Shown: positions 16,324-21,048 of the stretch, piece by piece
Layout of the letters: each line of letters starts with the position of its first letter
Numbering within the stretch: the first letter of the stretch is position 1
From: Amulumruptor sp947039275
GTDB taxonomy: Bacteria > Bacteroidota > Bacteroidia > Bacteroidales > Muribaculaceae
Direction of reading: 5' to 3'
NCBI GenBank assembly: GCA_947039275.1
Contig: CAMQYL010000039.1
Coordinates: 1-21,048 of the forward strand
Length of the DNA stretch: 21,048 bases
Notes under the pieces: generated by a model
Told to the model about the DNA's origin: nothing
Database searches by the model: none
What the model saw: the letters and a program-made list of their open reading frames with translations, nothing else
Translations under genes and position numbers: made by a program

Positions 16324-16369
16324 TACTACTGGTCAATCTTTGGTTGGTTATGTAAGATGAATCGTAAGA

Positions 16370-16396
16370 TGTAGGGACATGCCATGGCATGTCCGC
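16370..16396 (+). repeat. Interspersed palindromic repeat, copy 2 (left of a pair)
   Basis: This is a full 27-nt unit in plus orientation (starting TGTAGGG, ending GTCCGC), with centre AT between its 9-nt arms. It forms an inverted pair with the copy at 16431-16457: 26 of 27 positions are complementary, across a 34-nt spacer. Confidence 0.9.
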
Positions 16397-16430
16397 CCAT
16401 CAGGCTTTGCATTTGCGATTGCTGCTGAAA

Positions 16431-16457
16431 GCGGACATGCCACGGCATGTCCCTACA
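16431..16457 (-). repeat. Interspersed palindromic repeat, copy 3 (right of a pair)
   Basis: This full 27-nt unit in minus orientation is the inverted partner of copy 2. Each unit can fold on itself, or the two can pair with each other into one long stem. Apart from these repeats and the tRNA promoter at 16591, I see no gene in 16276-16754. Confidence 0.9.
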
Positions 16458-16590
16458 TCAATAAGCATAATGCCAAAATAAAGGGTTGATATATAGTAAT
16501 ATATAGGATGTTTATAGCCTCTGCAGACTCTTGTGGCAGCGATTTTGCAAAATATTATAGTGTAAAAATTAGTTAAAATATCAACGGAAA

Positions 16591-16622
16591 TTTGCACGGT
16601 CCAGAAAAAGCTCTTACCTTTG
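16591..16622 (+). promoter_or_regulatory. Promoter of the tRNA-Asp transcript
   Basis: TTTG at 16591-16594, a 20-nt spacer and TACCTTTG at 16615-16622 form a consensus Bacteroidetes promoter. The tRNA begins about 130 nt further on, so the primary transcript has a long leader containing small stems (16683-16696, 16697-16711, 16711-16740). Confidence 0.8.
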
Positions 16623-16754
16623 CAGTGCAAAAAGGAAATAACACCGCTTGCAACGAGAACATTAAAACAAAGATTCAGATAACTTCCGTAAGGAAGCCTG
16701 AACAAAACAGGTCGGAAAATCATTATGATTGAAGACCGACATAAATCCCAAAAT

Positions 16755-16828
16755 GGTGTGGTAGTTCAGCTGGTTAGAATACCTGCCTGTCACGCAGGGG
16801 GTCGCGGGTTCGAGTCCCGTCCATACCG
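16755..16828 (+). tRNA. tRNA-Asp (GTC)
   Basis: The 74-nt gene folds as a standard tRNA. The acceptor stem is GGTGTGG (16755-16761) with CCATACC (16821-16827) and discriminator G. The anticodon stem CCTGC/GCAGG has a 7-nt loop carrying GTC at 16789-16791, which reads aspartate codons. The T-arm is GCGGG-TTCGAGT-CCCGT. The CCA end is not encoded. It has its own promoter at 16591-16622 and terminator at 16842-16890. Confidence 0.97.
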
Positions 16829-16841
16829 CAGAGGAGAGAGG

Positions 16842-16890
16842 AGAATGAGTAATTGACAAGCTTCGGCTTTCGTTACTCATTCTTTTTTTT
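16842..16890 (+). terminator. Intrinsic terminator after tRNA-Asp
   Basis: Arms AGAATGAGTAA (16842-16852) and TTACTCATTCT (16873-16883) pair over 11 bp. An inner AAGC-TTCG-GCTT stem is capped by a UUCG tetraloop, and eight T follow (16883-16890). This is a strong terminator and defines a single-tRNA transcription unit. Confidence 0.92.
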
Positions 16891-16938
16891 GTATATGGTG
16901 TGCTGATGTTGTCGCATGGCGTGTGTGGGTGGCGGTGA

Positions 16939-16970
16939 TAATTTTGTGACATATCACAAAATTATGTCAC
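16939..16970 (+). promoter_or_regulatory. Promoter box overlapped by two nested palindromes (operator-like)
   Basis: TAATTTTG at 16939-16946 matches the -7 consensus. It is overlapped by a perfect inverted repeat, ATTTTGTGA (16941-16949) and TCACAAAAT (16954-16962), with a 4-nt centre. A second one, GTGACATA (16946-16953) and TATGTCAC (16963-16970), uses the same bases and reaches into the ATG at 16964. The TTGTGA/TCACAA half-sites recall CRP/FNR-family sites, but their spacing (4 nt) differs from the E. coli CRP site. A repressor site or an alternative RNA hairpin at the start codon is plausible. Confidence 0.55.
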
Positions 16971-17320
16971 TTATGGAAAGATCTAATGTTGCACCGTCAA
17001 GGCGGAGAGTTAAGTGGTCACGCCCCGTGTCGCGCAAATTTTATGAGTCGCTGTGCTCGCTGATATGTATTGCGTCTGAGTTCAGCGACGATGTTGATGT
17101 GGATTTCTTTATACATCATTGTATTGATGTTTATATAGACCATGGGAAAGTCATAGCGGATTTGTCTGATACGGAGACGGTGATGTTCACGCTACTCCAG
17201 CCTCAGATTGACAAGGCGTTGGAGCGGTCGCGTCGTGCCCGCGCGGCAGCTTTGCGCCACCGAGAGACTAAGGAGCAGAGCGGGGCAGAGAAGTCTGCAA
17301 TGACTGTGGGGGACGTCTAA
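16964..17320 (+). CDS. Conserved-looking small protein of unknown function
   Basis: I do not recognise a family. From ATG 16964 the product has 118 residues: a basic N terminus (SRRRVKWSRPVSRK), a compact middle rich in hydrophobic and acidic residues (FYESLCSLICIASEFSDDVD then FFIHHCIDVYIDHGKVIADL), and a long charged helix at the C terminus (QIDKALERSRRARAAALRHR). An ATG at 16916 would add 16 residues but would place the palindromic operator and -7 box inside the gene, so 16964 (or 16973) is preferred. There is no signal peptide or membrane segment, so it is cytoplasmic. A second small basic ORF starts 4 nt after its stop. Likely a real gene; function unknown. Confidence 0.65.
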   Translation: MSLMERSNVAPSRRRVKWSRPVSRKFYESLCSLICIASEFSDDVDVDFFIHHCIDVYIDHGKVIADLSDTETVMFTLLQPQIDKALERSRRARAAALRHRETKEQSGAEKSAMTVGDV

Positions 17321-17324
17321 TCCC

Positions 17325-17465
17325 ATGAGCCGCGAGCTGAAACGAGCTGAAAAACGCGAAGCTGCCAGAGCAAGAAGGCTTCAAAAGCATCAGGAACGCC
17401 TGGAGCGCCGTGCCTCGCGTCAACGTGATAATGTCAAGAGCCACGTCAGCAAATGCGATGGTTGA
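17325..17465 (+). CDS. Small very basic helical protein, 46 residues
   Basis: This short ORF begins MSRELKRAEKREAARARR and ends DNVKSHVSKCDG. It is about one third Arg/Lys with regularly spaced Glu, giving a continuous charged alpha-helix, similar in character to the C-terminal helix of the preceding protein. It starts 4 nt after the preceding stop, which suggests translational coupling. It could be a nucleic-acid-binding peptide; that is inference. A palindromic repeat pair starts 7 nt after its stop. Because it is short and low in complexity, it could also be non-functional. Confidence 0.5.
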   Translation: MSRELKRAEKREAARARRLQKHQERLERRASRQRDNVKSHVSKCDG

Positions 17466-17472
17466 ATATTCC

Positions 17473-17499
17473 TGTAGGGACATGCCGTGGCATGTCCGC
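17473..17499 (+). repeat. Interspersed palindromic repeat, copy 4 (left of a pair)
   Basis: This is a full 27-nt unit in plus orientation with centre GT, placed 7 nt after the stop of the 46-residue ORF. It pairs with the inverted copy at 17538-17564 across a 38-nt spacer, the same architecture as the pair at 16370-16457. Confidence 0.9.
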
Positions 17500-17537
17500 A
17501 ACACAAGGGGACAGCATTGATTGGATTCGTATGGGAT

Positions 17538-17564
17538 TCGGCCATGCCACGGCATGTCCCTACA
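17538..17564 (-). repeat. Interspersed palindromic repeat, copy 5 (right of a pair)
   Basis: This is a minus-orientation unit with two differences from copy 3 (first base, and C for A at the fifth base), which weaken its left arm by one pair. It forms the inverted partner of copy 4. Confidence 0.85.
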
Positions 17565-17600
17565 TGGCTGGTAAATTCCTGATGTGAAAATTTTTTTCGT

Positions 17601-17608
17601 TATCTTTG
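17601..17608 (+). promoter_or_regulatory. Candidate -7 box of the sigma-factor operon
   Basis: TATCTTTG matches TAnnTTTG and lies 40 nt before the sigma-factor start. No clear TTG is present at the -33 distance. The upstream T-rich run (17591-17597) and lack of a -33 box would also fit recognition by an alternative sigma factor. Confidence 0.55.
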
Positions 17609-17647
17609 TTATGTTTTGCGGGGTGACTGCGTATATAGGGCAGAGAC

Positions 17648-18130
17648 ATGAAAACGGATTTTCTGACATCGGCATACATCTCACTGACATCTCGGCTCCA
17701 CCGCGTGGCGTTTGGCATACTCAGAGACGGTGATGAGGCGCAGGACGCTATGCAAGAGTCGTACATCAAGCTCTGGCAGTCGGCGTCCCAGCCGGAGTCG
17801 GCTGATGAAGCGCACCACAGGCTTGTGGCAGTGCTTCGCAACGAGTGCATTGACCGTCTGCGCCGCCGCCATGATTTCGTCGGTACCGACATGCTGCCTG
17901 ACCACCCTTGCGAGGCGCGACAGCCCGATGAGTATGAACGCATCAAAGGCGAACTGTACGCTACGCTCCCGCAGGCTCAGCGAGAGGTGTTTGACATGGC
18001 AACGTTCGGCGACATGGGTTATGAGGAGATAGCCCTCCGCACTGGTCTGTCGATTGATGCTGTCAGGATGAACATGCACCGTGCGCGTAAGAAAATTCGT
18101 GAACTTTACAATAAAAGAGAATGCAGATGA
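17648..18130 (+). CDS. ECF-family RNA polymerase sigma-70 factor
   Basis: The 160-residue product has the two-domain ECF layout. Region 2 spans about 8-75 (LTSRLHRVAFGILRDGDEAQDAMQESYIKLW, then LRNECIDRLRRR), and region 4 spans about 100-155 (LPQAQREVFDMATFGDMGYEEIALRTGLSIDAVRMNMHRARKKIRE), a helix-turn-helix for the -35 region. It should direct RNA polymerase to a small regulon, possibly including its own operon. It heads a four-gene operon: the downstream membrane protein overlaps its stop by a few nt and is the likely anti-sigma factor. Family secure; inducing signal unknown. Confidence 0.93.
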   Translation: MKTDFLTSAYISLTSRLHRVAFGILRDGDEAQDAMQESYIKLWQSASQPESADEAHHRLVAVLRNECIDRLRRRHDFVGTDMLPDHPCEARQPDEYERIKGELYATLPQAQREVFDMATFGDMGYEEIALRTGLSIDAVRMNMHRARKKIRELYNKRECR

Positions 18131-18654
18131 ACTACAACAATACCAACGACCGCCTGTCGGTCACGGAACTGGAGGAACTTTGCCAGCTCTATCTTGACTG
18201 CCGGCTGACGAGGCTGCAAGAACAGGAATTGCATCTCGTGCTGCTTGACGAGGATGTCCACTCTCCGCTTATTGATGAGGTGCGTGGCATGATGGATTTC
18301 GAACTGCGGATGTCAGCGGACGTCGTGCCATCGGCATCGACAGTCAGCATCAGGCGCAGGTGGTGGCAGCGATGGAATGTGGCAAATATCGCTGCATCGC
18401 TTTTCATCCTGCTGGCTTCGGCTGCAACTTTTATGTATCTCGGCACGTCAAATAAGCAGACGGACGCTACATACATGGTCTATGTCGACGGCAACCGCAT
18501 TGATGACCGGGCTCAGGCTGAGGAAATCATCCGAGCCGACATCGACAAGGCAAACGCGATGCTCGAGCGGTCGGCGGAACTTCGCCGCGACCAGCAGCAT
18601 AAGATGGCTGAGATACAGCGTCTACACCAGAAATATCAACAACAATATATGTGA
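18127..18654 (+). CDS. Putative membrane-bound anti-sigma factor
   Basis: The product is 175 residues from ATG 18127; an ATG at 18121 adds two more. The 18127 start overlaps the sigma stop as ATGA, typical of coupled genes. The N-terminal part (about 1-75) is a cytoplasmic acidic helical domain (LSVTELEELCQLYLDCRLTR), followed by basic RRRWWQRW, one transmembrane helix (about 86-106, NIAASLFILLASAATFMYLG) and a periplasmic tail ending in a coiled-coil-like helix (AEEIIRADIDKANAMLERSA onward). No HxxxCxxC zinc motif is seen. Topology and position next to the sigma gene make an anti-sigma role likely, but no named domain is visible. Confidence 0.75.
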   Translation: MNYNNTNDRLSVTELEELCQLYLDCRLTRLQEQELHLVLLDEDVHSPLIDEVRGMMDFELRMSADVVPSASTVSIRRRWWQRWNVANIAASLFILLASAATFMYLGTSNKQTDATYMVYVDGNRIDDRAQAEEIIRADIDKANAMLERSAELRRDQQHKMAEIQRLHQKYQQQYM

Positions 18655-18661
18655 TCAGAAT

Positions 18662-19051
18662 ATGAAAAAGTCAATCTTAACACTCAGCATGCTCGTATGC
18701 GCCATTATAGCATATGCTAAGCCCCCTCAGCTCGCTCTTGAGTCACTCTTTGACGGATCTTATAACGGCAAGAAGGGTATCTCAATCACTACGGTGAAGA
18801 GCAAAGGCAACTATTTCCGCGAAATAGAAATCCGGGGAGAAAATCCCGCGCTCGTCAAGAAGATCGAAGGGCTTATCGAGAAGGATGCCGCCCGTGCCTC
18901 CAATTTCACTGAGACTCACAATGAAAACAGACATGAACGTGTGTTCCAGGTGCCTAATAATGGCACGTTTATCAACATCGGAGTGACGCAGCGTTTTGAT
19001 AATCCGCGTTTTGAGCTGTTTATCCAAGGCACTCCCGAAGCCTTTAAATGA
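18662..19051 (+). CDS. Small secreted protein of unknown function in the sigma operon
   Basis: The 129-residue product has a signal peptide (about 1-19, MKKSILTLSMLVCAIIAYA) and a small mature domain with strand-rich character (LALESLFDGSYNGKKGISIT, NYFREIEIRGENPALVKKIE, FINIGVTQRFDNPRFELFIQ). It resembles small DUF proteins often found after ECF sigma/anti-sigma genes in Bacteroidales; I am not sure enough to name the DUF. It begins 7 nt after the anti-sigma-like gene and is probably periplasmic. It could be a sensor or an effector of that system (inference). The upstream open frame back to 18377 is only a shadow of the previous gene. Confidence 0.75.
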   Translation: MKKSILTLSMLVCAIIAYAKPPQLALESLFDGSYNGKKGISITTVKSKGNYFREIEIRGENPALVKKIEGLIEKDAARASNFTETHNENRHERVFQVPNNGTFINIGVTQRFDNPRFELFIQGTPEAFK

Positions 19052-19089
19052 CAACATTCTCCCGACTCCTCTCTAACTTCTGACTAACT

Positions 19090-20292
19090 ATGAAACGTCA
19101 CATTATCACATCGCTTCTCCTGGCTCTATTGGGCGTGATGGCTGTCTGCGGCCAACAGATAGCGCGTATGGAGCGCATAGACATGCCATCGAAATACTTC
19201 CAGCACAAACGCCCGGTACTCATCTACACCCCGGCTAATTTTGACGAGGAGACGATGACCGACTATGATGTCATTTACGTGTTTGACGCGCAGTGGCGTA
19301 GCACGTTTGACTTCATCACCGTACTTGCCCATTACGAATTGCAGCAGTTTGACGAGAATATCCGCCCTTACATCGTGGTGGGCGTATGTTCGCCGCATCT
19401 CCCCGAGGTCGGATACGCGCGTAACAGCGATTACACTCCGAAACCAGTCAAGGAAGTGGGACGCGGACTGTTTCGTGAAGACGGTTATTTCGGTCATTCT
19501 GAGGATTTGAAGGCGTTTCTGCGCGAAGAACTGATGCCGTATCTCAAGCAGAATTACCGTGCCAATGGTCATTCGCTCGCTGTGGGTCACTCGCTGAGTG
19601 CATCGTTTGTGATGGATGCCATGCTCAACGACGAGCTGTTTGATGACATAATCGCCATGTCGCCAAACTGTGAATATGACGATTTCCGTCCAGCCAACGA
19701 TTTCATCAATTATGATTTTGCCAAACGGGCAGAGCCGCGTTTCGTGTACCTCTCGATGGGCGACGAGCCCAAGACATGGGTGTGGGACAATGACACAAGC
19801 TGGGGTGACTCGTGGTATCGTGTCAAGAACCATGCAGACTCCATAGCCCCTGCGGCAGGAAATTGCCGCATAATCACAGCCGAATTTCCCGATTACACCC
19901 ATAACCGCGTCCGATTCCCGGCGATACAGGATGCCCTCAAGCACTACTTTGCCTTTATGGCTGAGCGCGACAACTGGTTAGGAGAGGAGGGACACCCCGT
20001 GCACATCGAGCTTCACGGAGCCGATCTTGCCGGCAGCGATGTCTACATCACTGGCAATCAGACTGCTCTCGGCTCCTGGCAGCCATCGACAGTCAAGATG
20101 CACGCCGTCAGTGACAGCGTCCGTGCCATAGACCTCAAGCTGCGTCTCCCTGCATGCTTCAAGTTCACCAAAGGCGACTGGGACAACCAGATCATAGCCA
20201 ACCCCGAGACCACCCTCGGCGGCAACATCCGCATCACCACCCCTCGCGACTCGGTTAGCTACACCACCGCCGTAGTCACCGTAGCTCCATGA
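19090..20292 (+). CDS. Secreted alpha/beta-hydrolase esterase with CBM20-like C-terminal domain
   Basis: The 400-residue product has a signal peptide (about 1-21). Residues about 30-295 form a putative esterase (esterase D/IroE-like) fold: nucleophile elbow GHSLSA with Ser168, LSMGDEP with Asp225 and DYTHNRV with His271 as the likely triad. The C-terminal segment (about 303-390) resembles a starch-binding CBM20 module: VYITGNQTALGSW, then CFKFTKGDWDNQ, the usual loop in that fold. The substrate is unknown; related enzymes deacylate carbohydrate esters or siderophores. It starts 38 nt after the small secreted protein with no visible promoter, so it is probably the last gene of the sigma-factor operon, followed by a strong terminator. 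The triad assignment is by motif only. Confidence 0.85.
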   Translation: MKRHIITSLLLALLGVMAVCGQQIARMERIDMPSKYFQHKRPVLIYTPANFDEETMTDYDVIYVFDAQWRSTFDFITVLAHYELQQFDENIRPYIVVGVCSPHLPEVGYARNSDYTPKPVKEVGRGLFREDGYFGHSEDLKAFLREELMPYLKQNYRANGHSLAVGHSLSASFVMDAMLNDELFDDIIAMSPNCEYDDFRPANDFINYDFAKRAEPRFVYLSMGDEPKTWVWDNDTSWGDSWYRVKNHADSIAPAAGNCRIITAEFPDYTHNRVRFPAIQDALKHYFAFMAERDNWLGEEGHPVHIELHGADLAGSDVYITGNQTALGSWQPSTVKMHAVSDSVRAIDLKLRLPACFKFTKGDWDNQIIANPETTLGGNIRITTPRDSVSYTTAVVTVAP

Positions 20293-20404
20293 CCCGCTGC
20301 AGCCACCCATTTAACGTGGTAACCACATGAACATAGGGACGCGGCATTGCCCACAGCCCTCCGTAATAGCTTCCTTAGGTTAAGACAAACATACTGAAAC
20401 CTCC

Positions 20405-20450
20405 TGGGTGCGCCATGACGCTGATGTCAGGGCGCACCCACACATTTTTT
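20405..20450 (+). terminator. Intrinsic terminator of the sigma-factor/esterase operon
   Basis: Arms TGGGTGCGCC (20405-20414) and GGCGCACCCA (20431-20440) are extended by TGAC/GTCA after one mismatch, with a 6-nt loop and six T at 20445-20450. The stem is strong and lies about 110 nt after the esterase stop. The intervening 20293-20404 holds no gene that I can see. Confidence 0.9.
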
Positions 20451-20481
20451 GAGCACATGGGCGAAAAAATCCGCCTATCTA

Positions 20482-20512
20482 TTGCATATCCCCAAAAAAC
20501 TCCGTAAATTTG
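20482..20512 (+). promoter_or_regulatory. tRNA-Leu promoter
   Basis: TTG at 20482-20484, a 20-nt spacer and TAAATTTG at 20505-20512 match the Bacteroidetes promoter, 26 nt before the mature tRNA. Confidence 0.8.
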
Positions 20513-20538
20513 CCCTACCCAAAAAACGACACACCGAT

Positions 20539-20619
20539 GCCCAGGTGGCGGAATGGTAGACGCGCTCGTTTCAGGTGCGAGTGCTGCGAGGCGTGCAGGT
20601 TCGAGTCCTGTTCTGGGCA
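20539..20619 (+). tRNA. tRNA-Leu (CAG)
   Basis: This is an 81-nt class II tRNA. The acceptor is GCCCAGG (20539-20545) with TCTGGGC (20612-20618) and discriminator A. The anticodon stem CTCGT/GCGAG has loop TTCAGGT and anticodon CAG at 20572-20574. There is a long variable arm, and the T-arm is GCAGG-TTCGAGT-CCTGT. CCA is not encoded. Leucine tRNA 3' ends are known integration targets of Bacteroides mobile elements such as NBU1, which is relevant to the sequence that follows. Confidence 0.97.
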
Positions 20620-20624
20620 CTGTA

Positions 20625-20671
20625 AAATCCCGTAACTCATTGAAAATCAAGAGTTGCGGGATTTCTCTTTT
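20625..20671 (+). terminator. Intrinsic terminator after tRNA-Leu
   Basis: Arms AAATCCCGTAACTC (20625-20638) and GAGTTGCGGGATTT (20651-20664) pair over 14 bp with one G-T pair and a 12-nt loop. A T-rich run (CTCTTTT) follows. It ends the tRNA transcript 6 nt after the mature 3' end. Confidence 0.88.
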
Positions 20672-20725
20672 GATTTTTGTCCCCCGATTGTCCCCCAAAT
20701 TATTTCTTAGCTGATTTTTGTCCCC
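20671..20725. repeat. GTCCCC direct repeats downstream of tRNA-Leu
   Basis: The 14-mer TGATTTTTGTCCCC occurs at 20671-20684 and again at 20712-20725 (start to start 41 nt). A shorter relative, GATTGTCCCCC, lies between them at 20686-20696. Short direct repeats beside a tRNA 3' end resemble arm-type sites of a tyrosine-recombinase attachment region, but no core duplication can be tested within the window. Confidence 0.6.
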
Positions 20726-20766
20726 AATTTTTTCATCGCAAGCCATGGATTTTCGATAAGGGCAAA

Positions 20767-20797
20767 GTTGCAGTGTTAAATATTTTAACACTGCAAC
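20767..20797. terminator. Perfect 14-bp hairpin before the right-edge reading frame
   Basis: Arms GTTGCAGTGTTAAA (20767-20780) and TTTAACACTGCAAC (20784-20797) pair perfectly around a 3-nt loop. It lies 72 nt past the stop of the minus-strand frame at the right edge and could serve as its terminator, although no T-tract follows on that strand. A protein-binding site is the alternative. Confidence 0.5.
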
Positions 20798-20869
20798 CCA
20801 CCACACCCAGTTAATAGATGTTAAAACACGCTGTAAATATTCCGTTCCTTACCATAATCTTGCATTGAT

Positions 20870-21048
20870 TTACTCATCCGATTCTATAACGCTTGTCGCC
20901 ACGTTCAAGTCTGTCAATATATGTTTGCCGTTAACCTCCGCGTTTAGACCTGCGTTTGGTTCAGCGTTCAGTTGCGCATTTGCCTCCACATCCGACCATC
21001 CGTTTGCATTTGCGGTAACACTTGCGTACAATGCCGCACAAAGGCCAG
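20870..21048 (-). CDS. 3' end of a minus-strand reading frame (partial, runs off the window)
   Basis: One minus-strand frame is open from the right edge to a TAA at 20870-20872, giving 59 residues. Part of it has a four-residue periodicity (NAQL, NAEP, NAGL, NAEV), and it ends TSVIESDE. The family is not recognisable. The plus strand is also free of stops here in one frame, and another minus frame ends with the protein-like YIDRLERGDKRYRIG before its own stop, so the true coding frame is uncertain; a decayed gene is possible. It lies 250 nt beyond tRNA-Leu, where an integrated element would begin. Confidence 0.35.
   Translation of the reverse strand, partial: GLCAALYASVTANANGWSDVEANAQLNAEPNAGLNAEVNGKHILTDLNVATSVIESDE

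Noticed and set aside
16662..16952. Minus-strand 96-residue ORF containing WTGLEPATPCVTGRYSNQLN
   Set aside because: The TGLEPA-type peptide is the antisense translation of the tRNA-Asp gene, a well-known spurious ORF; the rest overlaps the tRNA leader and terminator.
19126..19944. Minus-strand 272-residue ORF opposite the esterase
   Set aside because: Antisense shadow of a conserved gene with clear signal peptide and catalytic motifs on the plus strand.
20331..20353. Possible degenerate copy of the palindromic repeat after the esterase gene
   Set aside because: It shares TAGGGAC and GGCAT-like pieces but with gaps, and it does not form the 9-bp stem; too weak to call.
20375..20806. Minus-strand 143-residue ORF containing RTGLEPARLAALAPETSAST
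   Set aside because: It is antisense to tRNA-Leu and crosses two terminators; the motif is a classic artefact of translating a tRNA gene backwards.
1..21048. Search for CRISPR arrays, retrons, transposase genes, toxin-antitoxin pairs with known folds, or riboswitches
   Set aside because: No regularly spaced repeats with unique spacers, no reverse transcriptase or transposase motifs, and no recognisable riboswitch (including none before the thiE-like gene) were seen.

Overview
The window looks like chromosomal DNA of a Bacteroidales bacterium, most likely a gut member close to Muribaculaceae or Bacteroides. This rests on several Bacteroidetes-type promoters (-7 box TAnnTTTG, often with a TTG about 19-20 nt upstream), the near absence of Shine-Dalgarno sequences, and the gene families present: a BspA-like leucine-rich-repeat protein with a Bacteroidetes-type C-terminal tail, a FadL/OmpP1-like porin, an ECF sigma/anti-sigma pair, and a DUF1016 relic. 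Genus-level assignment is inference.

Left part (1-8.7 kb): a palindromic repeat and a triple 11-bp tandem repeat precede the rplS promoter and gene (ribosomal protein bL19). A long perfect hairpin follows, then a secreted BspA-like LRR protein. On the minus strand lie a Pif1-like helicase with TPRs, co-directional with and 14 nt downstream of a FadL-like outer-membrane protein, a secreted Trp-rich/PGRG-repeat protein, and an HdeD/DUF308 membrane protein with its own terminator.

Middle part (8.8-16.3 kb): mutS2, whose promoter appears to lie inside the longest ORF, so the start moves to 8858; a truncated DUF1016 (YhcG-type nuclease) fragment that runs into the antisense of mutS2; an L,D-transpeptidase followed by a PlsC acyltransferase (cell envelope); a minus-strand vanZ-like gene followed by a divergent thiE-like gene; and a sodium:neurotransmitter-symporter family transporter with a small single-span membrane protein directly downstream.

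Right part (16.3-21.0 kb): an intergenic region with paired palindromic repeats; a tRNA-Asp(GTC) with its own promoter and UUCG-type terminator; a two-gene unit of unknown function with an operator-like palindrome on its promoter/start; another palindromic-repeat pair; then a four-gene operon (ECF sigma factor, membrane anti-sigma-like protein, small secreted protein, secreted esterase with a CBM20-like tail) ending in a strong terminator. Last come tRNA-Leu(CAG) with promoter and terminator, GTCCCC direct repeats, a perfect hairpin and the 3' end of a minus-strand reading frame. That last arrangement resembles the edge of a tRNA-integrated element.

Most genes are housekeeping or envelope functions. 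The less ordinary material is the interspersed palindromic repeat family, the operator-controlled small operon near tRNA-Asp, the sigma-factor operon, the divergent ThiE homologue, and the tRNA-Leu boundary. I do not see a clear defence system, CRISPR array, insertion sequence with transposase or prophage in the window.
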